From: Cocos nucifera | Taxonomy: Eukaryota; Streptophyta; Magnoliopsida; Arecales; Arecaceae | Assembly (NCBI GenBank): GCA_006176705.1 | Contig: QRFJ01000507.1 | Coordinates: 124,001 to 188,000 of the forward strand | Reading direction: 5' to 3' | DNA: 64,000 bases | In this document: piece by piece, positions 11,062 to 23,150 of the stretch | How the letters are laid out: each line of letters opens with the position of its first letter | How positions within the stretch are numbered: the first letter of the stretch is position 1 | Program-made: the position numbers and the translations under genes | Notes under the pieces: model-generated | The model's input: only the letters and a program-made list of their open reading frames with translations | Told to the model about the DNA's origin: nothing | Database searches by the model: none

Positions 11062-12923
11062 TTTTCCTGTAGAGAGTCAAAGATTCTAGTTAGATACTGT
11101 AATTTTGACTTGACCAATTTATTTAGGGATTTTATTTTTAAACAAATTAGCTCCCACTATTTTCTCGGATCCCTACACTCCCTCTGTAGAGATGCGAAAA
11201 TCTCCATGATTAATGATTTCTAGTGGGTGGTGCGGTCTCACCAACTGACTCATCACCTCACCTAACAGTTATTGGTGATGGGTTAGCCAATGAGTGAACA
11301 ACTCTTGTTCAATGATTCTCTAATCATGGTGCACCCAAACTTGGTCTCTAATTCATGAATCTCACCGTATCCGAATATTGATCCACTCCTTAGTTAAGTC
11401 AGACCCACCATTTGCATAGACTGGGTTCCTAATTGAGTCTCTCACCGTATCCAAAATATTGAGCCCAACTCATCCTCCAGCCCATAGCATCCAATGCCTA
11501 ATAGACATGGTTGCATCTTTCCGGTGCAACTGAGCCACTGTATCCAGCCGAGAACAATCAACCCCGGGAAGGGCCCGCACATCTACAATGGTGGAAGACC
11601 TCAGACTTAATCTTTTCTTAGGGAGAATTGATTCAGGTCTCATTAAACTAGACTTGGCTTAGTCATAACAATTATGACTAACCTAGTGGCATGGGTTAGC
11701 TCGGATTATTGACCACCTCAGATCAGAACTGTGTCAACAGATATGGCCAGGTAAGTGAGACCGGTGGAAGGAATATGCCATTAACTCGTACAAGAACGCA
11801 TTCAGGTCGAGTAGCTTCCAATTAAAAACCAGTCGGTCGTATGTGCCAAACTTACCTTAGACACCAAATTGTTGAGTCCAGAACCAATTGGGTTAGCCTA
11901 CAATCCAGACTCTAACCTCTGAGCCTAATTAGGTCTTGCTTGATCGTGACTCGATCTTGACCCAGACTTAATCCTATTAGGCTGGTCAATTTAAGCATTG
12001 TTGATCCCATCTAACCAACTCTTGATTCGGTTTGATCAACCGCTTAGACCTAATTGAGCTACCCAAGCCCGAACCCAGTATTATGAATATGTCTTAGATC
12101 TAAAATTCTCAATTTTAGACCTAATTAATATTCCATAATCTTAATTTTTTAATTAAGTAGGGTTCATAAACAAAATATGCACAATAAATCCTAGGGTTTC
12201 AGGATCTAGGGTTTTGCAGAAAGTAAGTTTTGGGTTTCTGATTAAGGACGAACACGCAGCACCCCTACACATCATAAGAACACCCCATCGAATGGGAAGA
12301 GAGGGCCTTTAAACCCTTCTTCGTTCTTATGACCGGACGGCCAAGAGGAACGCCTTAATCAGGAACATTCAATACTACAAAACAGTATTTAGATCTATAT
12401 CATATATCTCATATACAAATTAGATCTAATCATGGCATATTTTGCATACATCTCATGTATCAAATCATGCATATTTTTCAGATCTAAATTATCTCATAAT
12501 AATCTAAAAAATTAGATTTAAATTGATCTAATCAAAATAAATTCTAATCTAGACAACTTATGTAGAACTATTCTACAACTAGTCTAGACATGCATCAATC
12601 ATATCTCATATGATATTTAAAATTAAATAATTTTTATTTGCTATTTTTTAGATGTTATTATAACCATTATAATATCAAAAAATAGTAAATAAAAAGATCT
12701 AAAATATGATTTAATCAGATTAAATCAAAACATGCAAGACTATTCTATAGAACTATTCTATTTTAGAACTAGTCATGCATATTTTCTAATCTTAGATCCA
12801 AATCATTTAATTTTAATTTTTTCTGATTTCAGATCTGATCACATCTCATGTGACATCTGAAAATCACTTATTTTCTAATTAAAATAAATTTAAAATTAGA
12901 TCTAAATACTTTTTAGAACCATT
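11062..12923 (-). other. copia-1 5' leader between primer site and gag
   Basis: This non-coding leader of about 1.86 kb lies between the primer-binding site and the gag ATG. The same leader is recognisable at 43807-45668 in copia-2. No ORF or RNA gene is supported. Confidence 0.75.
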
Positions 12924-12936
12924 GGCTCTGATACCA
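12924..12936 (-). other. copia-1 primer-binding site (tRNA-Met type)
   Basis: The minus strand reads TGGTATCAGAGCC, the standard plant initiator tRNA-Met complement. It lies two bases inside the 5' LTR end at 12939. Confidence 0.9.
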
Positions 12937-12938
12937 GT

Positions 12939-14956
12939 TGAAGGAAAATCCTGATTTTTCCGGTCCAGGTTCGTTCAGATCTGATCAGATCAAGAGATAT
13001 ATTTCAAAAATTTTTTCTCTTGATCTAATCAGATCTGAGATATTTTAGATCTAATTCTTATTATTTTAATAAATAAAATAAAATTAAGATAAATTAAATC
13101 AAATTTAATTTACCTGATTTGGGTAATCCTATTACCCTGTTGATGATCCTGTATGCAGCGGAAGGTTCTGGATCTAGCCACGCAAGCGCCTGGCCTCTAC
13201 CGGTATCCACTCGGGCTTGGATCTGGAGATCCTCTTCTTCTCTATCACATCTCCAAAAATTAGATCTGGATCTGATCTGGAGGATCTTCAAAACTCCTTT
13301 TGAAGATCAGCAGTCGTCCTTTTGCAGCAGCGCAGCCTTCTTGCTTTTGATCGCCTTTCTTTGATCTGGAATCGCACCAACCAAGCTCCAAAACTCTTTT
13401 TGGACGTGGAGAGGAGAGGGAGAAGAAGCTTTGGCATGGAGGAAGGAGGGGAGAGGCAGCCTTGGGGCATATGGGAAACTCTTATTCAATCTCTTTGAGT
13501 TGGGTACAGGGTCTTATTTATAGACTAACTGTGATCCAACTCCTCTTCTTCCCAACCAATCACAACCCTTTATGAAATCAGATCTAAATCTGATTGGTGG
13601 AAATAGAGTCCCCTGGATTTCTCCTTAGAGGGTGCCTAAGACCAGTCAAATTGGATTCTTAGAAGAACTCTAATTGGAATCCAAAAAGGAGGTGGAGTCC
13701 TTGTCCAACAAGGACTCCAAGGCGCCTCCAACTTGGGCGCACGCCTAGGGTGGCGTGCGCCCTCCTCCTTATCAGGTTCTGGCAGGGGGACAGGTCCTTG
13801 TCAGGTTCAATCGAGTGCTAGCACGATTTTCTTGAACCTAATTGAATCTCATTCAGATCAATTGAACTAGATCAGTTCAATTGATGATCACCAGATTCAA
13901 ACCCTTGTTTGTGTGACCCAGTTAGGTTCAGTTCTGTATGGTAATGGGATATGTCATGATCTCTATCATCGACATCATCGAAACTCCTTTCGATGGATCA
14001 GAACTCTTCTGATTCGAACAGCTAGAATGATCGATCATCTAAATCATTCTAATTGCTCCCAAAATCCACCAGTGACACCTAGCAGTATATGGTGGCAACC
14101 CATCAGAGCTGAATGCGAACCTCTTGGTGCAGCTACCTGTGTGATTAAGTTCTTCTATCTTGAGCCCCGATCAGATTAGGGTTTAAGGTGAACTCGTCAA
14201 ACCCTAGTTTCTGTCATATGATGTAATCATTCGATTCGAGTTCGATGTGAAAATCTAAATAGAAACTCTTTCTATTATTTCACTCTGCCATGGCCATGGA
14301 CTTCTGGACTTGATTCTCATGATTATCATAGGGCTGCTCCTCTACCACCGAGGTAGATAGATTCCATCTTGATGCAATCCAGTTCCTACAATGAACATGC
14401 TATAGCCAACATACACCTCAGGATTCCATATGGCTAGGAGATCGAGTAATGGTGTAGTCAAACTATAACACCCTCAAGGTGAACTGCCGATGCACCTCAG
14501 GTCAAAGAACCAGACACACTACTGCAGCATCGAGTCAGTCATTGACGAGAAGGTAGACTCCCTAATGACTACTCGAGGTGGTCACGCTCAGTGCCCTCGT
14601 TCTCTAATGAGTACCTATACTCTCGCTCCGGTGTCTCCACACCGTAGACTCAAGACTCATCTACTAAAGAGAAGCGATTGTACACCAACCTTCCGGATTA
14701 ATCACCATCCTCGTGGTGATCCTATGGTCGGGAGCAATTTATGAGTTAATAATGATTATTCATGTTTTAAATTTTCAACTCTTAAAAATATGAATTATCA
14801 TTTTCATTAACTCAAAGGATGTATCACAGACACTAAATACACATATGTGATAGAAAATAATCCATTTATTGATTTTAGTCAAAATTATAATTTTGCCCCT
14901 AGAAGTGTATTACAAGTGTCAGCCAATTCTAGCTTCTAGGACACATATATCTAATA
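12939..14956 (-). repeat. copia-1 5' LTR (2018 bp)
   Basis: It pairs with 4814-7090. Relative to that LTR it lacks about 260 bases near 13795, and its first base pair has mutated (CTAATA instead of CTAACA on the + strand). The LTRs otherwise look highly similar by eye. Confidence 0.9.
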
Positions 14957-14961
14957 GAGCC
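14957..14961. repeat. Target-site duplication GAGCC, right copy
   Basis: This is an exact repeat of 4809-4813, so the copia-1 insertion and its two LTRs belong together. Confidence 0.9.
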
Positions 14962-15720
14962 ATCCTCTATAGAGCTTGACATTTGAACCTTGATACAACT
15001 CCTCAATCTTCCTCAGTCAGGCATCTCGAGCCCTCTCATAATCGAAAAAGTCGTACCTTCTCTGCACAAAGTTATCAAAAATTAATTACAAAATTATTCT
15101 AATCTAACATATATAGTATAAACATATAAAATACATAAATATAACTAAGATGCGCGTACTTACTCATATCTCCTTCCATATCTGATCCCTAATGATAGCA
15201 TCCATCAAATGCCAGTCTCTGGGCTCTATGGGAATGATGTCCGATTGCCTCAGAAGTACTCCAAAAAAGGAATGCATCTTCCACGCAGTCTTCCCTACCG
15301 ACCTTTCCTCCGCATTATAATAGACCATCACCTGATGCTGATGGTTCCACACATGTGCCATACGTATGGGACCGCGAAATGTCTGGCTGGATGATACACC
15401 TGCAATGCAAATATATTATATAAATATATAAGTATATAAATACTATATAAAAAATAAAGTTGTGCTAATATAACAAAAACGTACACTCAGATGCCTATGT
15501 AGTAGTATGTGTCTCAGATATGGGCGATGGTAGAGGCTCAGCTGCCGGTGGAATAGATGCTGTCGGTGGAGTAGATGCCGATGGTGGAGGTCCCTGAGCA
15601 GTTAATGCCGAGATGGATGGAGTATGCTCCGACTCTCCTTGGATTTTGAACTGTGCGTAATCCACCAAGGGATGGGTGAAAGCTAGATGGCGTTTCGGTG
15701 CCATCGTGACCTGCAACTAA
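14962..15720 (-). pseudogene. CACTA transposase (Transposase_24-like), 5' exons
   Basis: On the minus strand, about 15716-15495 encodes a Ser/Pro-rich start (MAPKRHLAF...). About 15394-15170 encodes an exon with SDIIPIEPRDWHLMDAIIRDQIW. About 15065-14962 encodes RYDFF..ERARDA. The pieces are separated by AT-rich introns with plausible GT/AG borders. The corresponding exons in the other copy lie at 54998-55225, 55317-55552 and 55654-55770. Stops and frame breaks mark it as decayed. Confidence 0.6.
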
Positions 15721-16899
15721 TATCATTTTCAGATATGTTGAACAATAATATTAGCACATCAATAAATCAGTCTCTAATATAATAGGTAAAGATAGGTCTA
15801 TCTTATGCAATGCTATAATAATAAAGCAACAAGATATAAACATCTAAAAAATGTTATACAATAAATTCTACAACATGAATTACATTCATAAATAATTAAA
15901 GATGAGCAATAGTCGTAGATCCAATCTCTTGCACGAACCTTGGTGTTAATCCAAAAATCTGAAAGAAGAACAAAGTAGATGATGGTGGCACCTTAGGACT
16001 TAAAGTTGAAATCTTAGAGAGACATATCAAATTCTATTCGCTCAGAAGTTGATAAGACCGGACCCCATCCCTCCCAGTGATACCGACGAGGCCGGACCCT
16101 CTTCCTCCCTCTCTCACTTTCTCGATCTCCTACTCTCCCTCTCTCGATCTCCCTCATCGACGAGGTCGGATTCCCTCCCTCCTAATGATGGTGGCGAGGC
16201 CGGACCCCCTCCCTCCTAATGATGGCGGTGAGGTCGGATCCCTCCCTTCCTCTCTCCCTCTCTCGATCTCCCTCACCAGCGATGGTGGCAAGGCCGGACC
16301 CCCTCCCTCCCTCCTTCCCTCCCACTCTCGATCTCCCTTGCCAGCGATCGGCTAGCGATCGGCCCTCCCTCTCTCAATCTATCGGTCTCCATCTCAGTCT
16401 CTCCATTTCTTAGTTTTGGATCCCGAAATCGGGTCCGACCTTTTGGGATCCATTAAGGTCCGAATCTGGTACTTCAAGTACAGATCCATCGGGTATTCGT
16501 ATTCGGATCTGGTACCAGTAATTAAAATTGGGTCCAGATCTAAATATCCAGATTTCGATTCAAATCCAATCCATTGATAGATCTAGTCCACAGCCACCGA
16601 CATGGCACAGCCCAAGGCTACCGCCACGACACGACCCAAAAACTATGGCATGCAGATAATTATAATATTTATAATAAATATTTATAATATTTATTATAAA
16701 TATTTTATAAATTATTATAAATATATATGATTAATAAATAATACTATAAAATTTAAAAAAAAATTATACCTGTGGCTATAGAGAGCGGATCGCACCGAAA
16801 GCTCCGAAGGGTCACCGACGATGATGCTAGAGGAGGACGACGGCACTAGAGATAACCTGTGAAATAAAAGCAAGATAGTGAGATAGAGAAGAGAGAGAA
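15721..16899 (-). other. CACTA internal spacer with low-complexity CT-rich blocks
   Basis: The CT-rich region 16040-16430 carries repeats around CTCTCGATCTCCCT. Next comes 16430-16570, with GTACTTCAAGTAC-type palindromes, and an AT-rich stretch at 16650-16760. All have counterparts in reverse at 54000-54660. No gene is supported. Confidence 0.6.
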
Positions 16900-17290
16900 A
16901 GAGGAAAGAGAGAGAGCAGGGGCGGTCGGGGATGGGGGCCAGGGGAGGGGCACAGTGATGAGGAGGTCCGGAAGGCATAGTGATGGAAGGGTCGGCAACT
17001 CCGGGATTGGCAGGGTCGGGGATCGGAGGAATCGGGGGGGGTGGGGGGCGGATAGGGGATGGAGGGTGGTGGGGAGGAGCGGCTGGGGATGGGGAAAGGA
17101 GGGTGGTCGGAGGGAGGGTGGGGGTGGGGGGCCGGGTGGGGGATGGTGGGTGGCAGGGAGGGCGGCCGAGGATGGGGGCCCGAAGGGGGAGGGGGAAGGA
17201 GGGGCGGCGCCGGTCGGAGGGAAGAAGCCTCACCGACGATGGAGAGGAGGGGGAGAGACAGAGAGAGATCGAGCGTGCATGGAAGGAAAG
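16900..17290 (-). other. CACTA leader, extreme strand-asymmetric G-rich (+) / C-rich (-) tract
   Basis: The + strand has long G runs (for example around 17033-17050 and 17125-17160) and almost no C. It is the reverse counterpart of 53400-53860 and 62900-63390. Open frames on both strands are composition artefacts. Confidence 0.7.
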
Positions 17291-17451
17291 CATGAAAAAT
17301 TTAGAAATTTTTAACCTAACCTACGGCAATGATTATCGAACCGCTGTCATAGACCTATGGCAACAGTTCTATAACCACTGCTATAGATCTATAGCAGCAA
17401 TTTTTGATAACCGCTGCCGTAGATTGAAAATAATTTTTTTCTTATTTTTTC

Positions 17452-18405
17452 TCTAAATATTATATAATTTAAAAAATTAATACCCATCTTTACTATTCAT
17501 TATCTAAATAATTATCATTAGAGTGTCATCGTAAAAAATTGCCTCGATTCGATGGCCCTAGCTTCATCGATCAAAAAAATTTAATTTTGATGATCATGAA
17601 TGATGATGCGATGATCTGATAGATGAAGATCTCCGATAGATCCAAAAATCTACAACAATGATTTCGATGATATTTGTAGCATTCTATCAAAGTTTTACTT
17701 CAATCGGATATCGTTATCATGGTCAATTTAGTATGCAATGATTTCGATCGTTAAATTAGAAACAAGCGATCAAAGGATTAAACGACGTTCGATTATGAGA
17801 TAATTTTTTATTTAAATGATATTTATTATAATTTTAAATATTTTATATGGTGATGATAGTAAAATTTAAATCATTTTCATATAAATTATTCATGTTAAGC
17901 AGATATTGCAAAAGCACGAGCATAACAACTAGTAAAGTTTCAGAATGGTTATCAGGAGACATGTAGTTTTAGATCGTTCTTTGTCTTACGAATTGAATTT
18001 TATAATCATCATCATAAAAAATGATTAAAATAGTAGCCAAAATTATTTATAAAAAAATTATCTCATAATCGAACACCATTTGGTCCTTTGATCACTCGTT
18101 TATCATTTAACGGCTGAAACTAACCTATACTAAATTGACCAAGATAACGATATCCGATTGAAGTGAAACTTTGATTGTATGCTACAAACATCATCGAAAT
18201 CATTGTTCCAAGTTTTTGGATCCATCGGAGGTCTCCATCTATCAGATCATCACATCGTTGTTCGTGATCGTCGAAATCAAATTTTTCTGATTGACGAAGT
18301 TAGGGCCATTGGATCGAGGCGATCTTTTGCGATGATATTCTAATGATAATTATTTAGATAATGAAGAATGAATATGGACATTAAATTTTAAAATTATATA
18401 ATATT
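17452..18405. repeat. Long inverted repeat (foldback) inside the CACTA 5' region
   Basis: The arms are about 17452-17825 and 18050-18405, roughly 350 bp each, around a loop of about 225 bp. Matching pieces include TTATCTAAATAATTATCATT at the left with its complement at 18345-18366, and CATCGATC/GATTCGATGG segments in mirrored positions. It is flanked on both sides by the subterminal repeats. The same structure occurs at 52303-53253 and 61702-62665. Confidence 0.85.
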
Positions 18406-18420
18406 TAAAAAATATATATA

Positions 18421-18679
18421 TATGGCAGCGATTATAATTAACCGCTGCCATAAATAATCTTATAGCAGCGGTTCCTACTAACTGCTGCTATAGGTCAGAC
18501 TTATGGTAGCGGTTTCACTAACTACTGCAATAGATCCGACCTATAGCAGCGGTTAACAAAAACTGCTGCCATAGGATCTATAGCAGTGGTTTCGAAAACT
18601 GCTTCCATAGGATCTATAGCAGCGGTTTCGAAAGCCGTTGCTATAGTATATGCTGCCATATGCCTTTTTTGTAATAGTG
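18421..18679 (-). repeat. CACTA terminus and self-complementary subterminal repeats
   Basis: About six units are built on TATAGCAGCGGTT...AACCGCTGCCATA, each capable of a small hairpin. The array ends at 18665-18679 with GCCTTTTTTGTAATAGTG, the complement of the CACTA terminus. Such subterminal arrays are the usual transposase-binding region of CACTA elements. Confidence 0.85.
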
Positions 18680-20261
18680 CATATCTTTTCTAGTAGCTGT
18701 AGCCAAGACACAATATGTGATAAAAAAGACTCATTTTGATGATGCAAGGATCCAGCCACCTCATGGAGCTGCATGTAAAAGGGTATCGTGGTGCTAAGCA
18801 ACCATCCCAGATCGGGAGGGGGGGGGGGGGACGGTCATTCCTTCTCCGAATCTCCAAGAAATCTCTATAACTGGGTATGAAAAGCTACAGTCCCTCTCAT
18901 TGCACAATCTCAATGCTCTTAGAGAACTGGAAATAAGTAACTGCTCTCAACTTCATGTCTTGCCATAGAAATCATTGCCATCCAAGCTTGAACCTGGGTA
19001 TATGAAGGATTGCATGTAGATCACATCATTGTGGGATGTATAAACTTGATTCTCTATAAAGTTTGGAGATATGCAACTGTCCTCAACTCCACCTCTCACC
19101 AGACCATTACCACACCATCTTGAAACCATGGATGTTAGGGTTTGTATGCAGCTTGCATCACCAGCGGGATTGTGAAATTTTACTTGTCTAAGGAGGCTAC
19201 ATGTAGCGTGATGTACCAAACTCTAGATTGCACCCCAAGGATTATTTTTCAATGATGCCTTATAATGTGGAGATTGTTGATTGCCCCAAGATGAGGGAGT
19301 GGTGCAATAGACAAAAGATCATGTATGCTCAGGTACATTCCATCTTAAGTTGGTTTAAACTATTATTCCACAATGTTGTACAATTGTTCATTATTCCATA
19401 ATTTGTTTGATTTAAGGCTTTCAAACTAAGTTTCATTTTACTGCAAGACCATGTTTAATTTATTTGCTGACATTCTGACTGTATCGAACATCAACAAGAT
19501 CAGAAATCGTTGGGTTGGCAATTTTACTAATCTTGAACATCTTTGTGCAAAGGACTGTGCTGGATTCTCAAACATACCAGTGACCATCATCACTTCAATT
19601 TTTGATACTTGTTTTCTGTAAGTCTCCAGGTTCCCTTTGCCTGCACCAGAACCTCTCTGCGCTTAAGAGGTTGATAATAAAGGACTGCAAGGAGCTAAAA
19701 TTGGTAGTGGGCCTGCTCCACCTTACATGTCTCCAGAACTTGGTTATATGTGATTCCAGGTCTTGCCCAATAAGCAGTTGACGGCTTGAGTCATTAGTAG
19801 TTGACGGCCCAATAAGCAGTTGCCAATAAGCAGTTGCCAACTTCGCTTGAGTCATTAGTAGTTGACGGCTGAAAGAATCTAAGATCCCTTCCCCCTCCGT
19901 ATCAGAACAGATCTTCATTCAAGGAGCTGTAGATATTGAATTGCCCTAGGCTCAGAAAGGTGGCAGGATTGAACAACCTTTCTACAGGCCTGGAGAATAA
20001 GTTGTTGCACTGAATTCAAGTTCTCACCTGATGAATGGCTTCCATCCATTCCCCAACTCATGGAAATTTCTCGATGACCGAGGTTGAAGGTGTGGTGAGA
20101 AAGATATCATATCCAAGTAAAATTTTCCAGTCTCAGCTTCACTACAATCACTGATTGTCTATTTGTTATTCTGCACCAGTTAAATTAGTTAAATTACTTA
20201 CATCTATCTTCTGAAGAATAAGAATTACACCAACTGTTCCATTTCTTGTATTTCTTTGCAG
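18680..20261 (+). pseudogene. Decayed LRR gene tail (copy A)
   Basis: About 18690-19332 contains LRR-like sequence (LHNLNALRELEISNCSQL, LEICNCPQLHLSP) and ends VEIVDCPKMREWCNRQKIMY followed by a CAG/GTACAT donor. This mirrors the NLR tail DCPGLVNWCQIQK. After an intron-like stretch, about 19560-20000 has LKRLIIKDCKELKLV and LQILNCPRL motifs resembling NLR1 exon 2. In-frame stops and indels (for example near 18966 and a duplicated block at 19770-19870) break it. No NBS domain lies upstream. It is homologous to 30955-32488. Confidence 0.7.
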
Positions 20262-20453
20262 TGTGTCCACAGCAATTATAGTGAAATAGATGATGAAGAA
20301 TTTATTGATCATGAAAATCTACAATGGCAGGTGGTGGATTGTGAGATGGAAGATGATGAGCTGAATAATGATAGAGATCCATCAAGTGATGATCTTGTTC
20401 GATCACCGTTTCAGCAACATGTTCATTCCATTGATCTGATGATGAATGATTAA
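20262..20453 (+). CDS. Open acidic C-terminal exon of the LRR tail (copy A)
   Basis: After a TTTCTTTGCAG acceptor, 63 codons stay open to TAA at 20451-20453. The peptide is acidic (EIDDEEF, DCEMEDDE, DPSSDD). The paralogous exon at 32489-32680 has the same length and about 85% identical residues. I do not recognise the domain. It probably was the last coding exon of the LRR gene whose upstream exons are broken. Confidence 0.5.
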   Translation, partial: CVHSNYSEIDDEEFIDHENLQWQVVDCEMEDDELNNDRDPSSDDLVRSPFQQHVHSIDLMMND

Positions 20454-21190
20454 CCTAAAGCCACAGATGGAGCCTGCGAGATGCAGCAGCTCGAACCAAT
20501 TAGTTCGGTATGTTTCATCCATTATAGCCCCAGGTCCTTCAAGGTCACGTCTACCTTGATTCGAGGAGTAACTGAATTTAGCCATCCATATCCTAGATTC
20601 CTATCATTCCGCTCCCACTGAAGGCGCACAAATTCTATAATGACGTAATATTTTGGTGAAAGAAGCACTACTTTGTATCCGATTTTGATGTTTCAGGCTG
20701 CTGAAACATGCTTGTGTACGGTCACATTCTCCTTTTTTTTTTTTTTTTTTTAATATATATTTCCGGATCTAAGTCCATTTTAGCAACTGGAATACAAGAA
20801 CCAGCACAAACTTATACGAAAACAAACAAATGGGTGATGTACATGAATAAAAAATTGACTAGTTTTCTTTAGAAAAAGAAATGGTCACCGAAAAGATTGT
20901 TTAGCTTAGTTTTTGAGCGAAATGTATCTTTGACATAACATGATAAGTGGGATACGTTCAGGGCAAGGAAGATGCAAATTTGGACCATAAAGAGAATTTC
21001 CAGTGTTCGTCACCTCCAGAAATAGTTCTCTTTCTAGGAGTAATAATAGCGCAAGCTCTCTTTAATGGGTCTTGAAAGCTTAATGGATCAGATCGGTGTC
21101 TAAAGAGTCCAAAAATTTTGGATCAGATCGCCCTTTACTTAATGGATCCTGGCTTCAAGAAAAAGAAATAAAAAATACTAACTCAGATTG
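20454..21190. repeat. Duplicated non-coding flank (pairs with 32681-33380)
   Basis: The sequence closely follows 32681-33380, with small indels and a poly-T run at about 20735. No gene or RNA is seen. Confidence 0.75.
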
Positions 21191-22620
21191 ATGGTAAAAT
21201 ATAAAAGTAACATTTATATTTATGAACTCAAAAAAGTTCAAGATCAACATAAAATAATAAAGTATCTAAATAATAAAATATTAATATGCAAATAATAGAA
21301 ACCTTCATTAATATTATGAGTATTTATATAGTATCTGCATTAAAACCCGCTCCTAGCAGCAGTAATAGAGTTCCAATCTTTAGTTACTTTCAATGTAGTT
21401 CTTCAAATATTCCTGTTATAAAAAAAATGGATAATCAAAAAAATAATATATGGCAAACCATCCCAATTACTTTTGATCGCCTATGTACGATTTGGCACTT
21501 CAATTGTAGGAATAAACAAAGATAAGATTTTTTTTTTTTTTTTTCTGGATCCCCTACCACATTTGATTGTCGTGGCACTAATGTAAAGTCAATTTTTATA
21601 TGTGTGAAAGAAAATAAATAATTAGTAATTTTTTTTTTAAATTTTAAGTTTCCAAAAGAAATAACAAACAGAATTTTTTTGGCTTCCTTTTTTTCAATGT
21701 AATTAACTCATGCATGATTTTTTTGGGCACTAATTTACTCATGGTATCATTTTCCTTTTTTATCCATTGTGAATTATTTTTCACAAAAATCAAATATTCT
21801 TAATAGAAAATTTGAATATTGAATAAACTTCTTTGAATATTAAATATTAATATTTATTAGATATTAATCAATTTAGTATTTAATACTTATATAAATGTAA
21901 ATAGTAAATAAATATTTATATATAAATATTATTTATTTATTTAAGTATTAAATGAATATTTAACTATATATTGATATTTAATCTTTATTTAATTTATTTA
22001 AATATAATAATCTATTTTATTAATAAATCTAGTGAAATATAAAATAGTTCTATATTATTTAACTTCTAAATTTATAGAATGGTAACTATAAATATAAAGG
22101 TAATATTTATGTTTATGAAGGCAAAATCTCAAGATCAAGATAAAATAACAAGATGTTTGAATAAAAAAAATATTAATATGCAAGTAGCATGAATCTCCTT
22201 CTAACATTATGAGTATTCAAATAGTACCTGTGGCGAAACCCTTTCCTGGCTATGGTAATCAAGTTCACCCTTTAGTTTCTTCCGACTTATAGCAATTCAA
22301 ACATTCCTATTATAAGAAAAATTGAATACTTGAAGGAATAATGAGAAAAATGAAATACTAATCCTCCCAATTGCTTCGATTGCTTACGTACGGATTGGTA
22401 TTTCAATTCCAGAAAGAAATAGAGATAAATTTTATTTTCTTCAATTTCCTACTACCTTCAATCACCGTAACACTAAATGCAAGGTTGAAAATTTTTTTTG
22501 TATGAAGAAAAATAAATAAGAAGTAATTTATTTTTTAAATTTTTTTAAAAAATAAGAAATAAATCTTTTCAACTTTATTAGTTTAATATAATTTACTCTT
22601 ATATGATTTTCTTGTGTATG
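21190..22620. repeat. Two diverged copies of a roughly 0.5-kb dispersed repeat
   Basis: About 21195-21730 and 22085-22625 align to each other (for example ATTAATATGCAA..., ATTATGAGTATT and the following T-rich stretch). Both also match 33390-33950. An AT-rich stretch with TATTTA repeats separates them (21800-22080). No coding function is seen and the class is unknown. Confidence 0.65.
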
Positions 22621-22639
22621 TTAATTTTGACTCTTCTTT

Positions 22640-23150
22640 CATATTTTGGCTCATATTCAATTCATCGGTCGTAAGCAAACTAATTAGCTCCTTCAAGGCC
22701 AATTTATTGAGATTCTTTTAGCCTTTTGAATGGCTATTACTTTAGCTTTCTAAGTTCTTAAAAAATATCTAAAAATTTTATAAATAAGCTCGCTATTAGT
22801 ATAAGACTTATCAAGACTTTTTAAAGTATTTATAATATTAGTAAATCTAGTAAATATTTTGATTATAGATTTATTTTGTTTCATTTTAAATAGTTCATAC
22901 TAATGAATAACTATATTAATTTTAGATTTTTTTACTTAATTGGTATCCTCATTGATAATCTCTAGCATATTCTAAATTTTTTTAGCAGTTGTGCACGTAG
23001 AAATTTTATTAAATTTAATATAAGATATTCATGATCTTTATATTTAGTTGAATCATCTTTTTATTATATTCATCCTAATTTTTTTTATATTTAAGAAAAA
23101 CAATATAATCAATCAATGTAACGGATGTATGGGATCCGTTATGATTTTTC
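22640..23150 (-). pseudogene. Decayed copia-type gag (UBN2 domain) fragment
   Basis: The minus strand encodes recognisable UBN2 pieces with stops between them: ISTCTTAKKIWNMLEIINEDTN (about 23015-22950) and later a KILISL-type segment leading to LRKLKV and QKAKR-type residues (about 22830-22690). These parallel the common plant gag motifs TAKEIWDTLEVTHEGT and VTAIQEAKDL. No LTRs were found next to it. Confidence 0.6.

Larger units (their letters stand above)
4814..14956 (-). mobile_element. Complete Ty1-copia LTR retrotransposon (copia-1), about 10.1 kb
   Basis: The two LTRs (4814-7090 and 12939-14956) end in TG...CA-type termini, although the right outer end reads CTAATA where CTAACA is expected. 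A tRNA-Met primer site lies at 12924-12936 and a polypurine tract at 7091-7102. A gag-pol region lies in between, with domains in the Ty1-copia order protease, integrase, RT, RNase H. A 5-bp target duplication GAGCC flanks it. The coding region has frameshifts and at least one stop, so the element is structurally complete but probably not autonomous. It sits inside a CACTA transposase exon. Confidence 0.92.
4300..18679 (-). mobile_element. CACTA (En/Spm-type) transposon, 3'-truncated, with a nested copia element
   Basis: On the minus strand the element starts at 18679 with CACTATTACAAAAAAGGC. In order it then has self-complementary subterminal repeats (18421-18660), a long inverted repeat (17452-18405), a second short repeat block (17320-17430), a leader that is C-rich on its own strand (G-rich on +) at 16900-17290, and transposase exons (15720-14962, then 4808-4318). 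The copia element 4814-14956 interrupts the transposase. The 3' subterminal repeats and 3' terminus seen in the other copy (56840-57200) are missing; homology ends near 4300. The flank at 18680 continues sequence that is uninterrupted at 30955, so the insertion site can be read directly. Confidence 0.85.
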
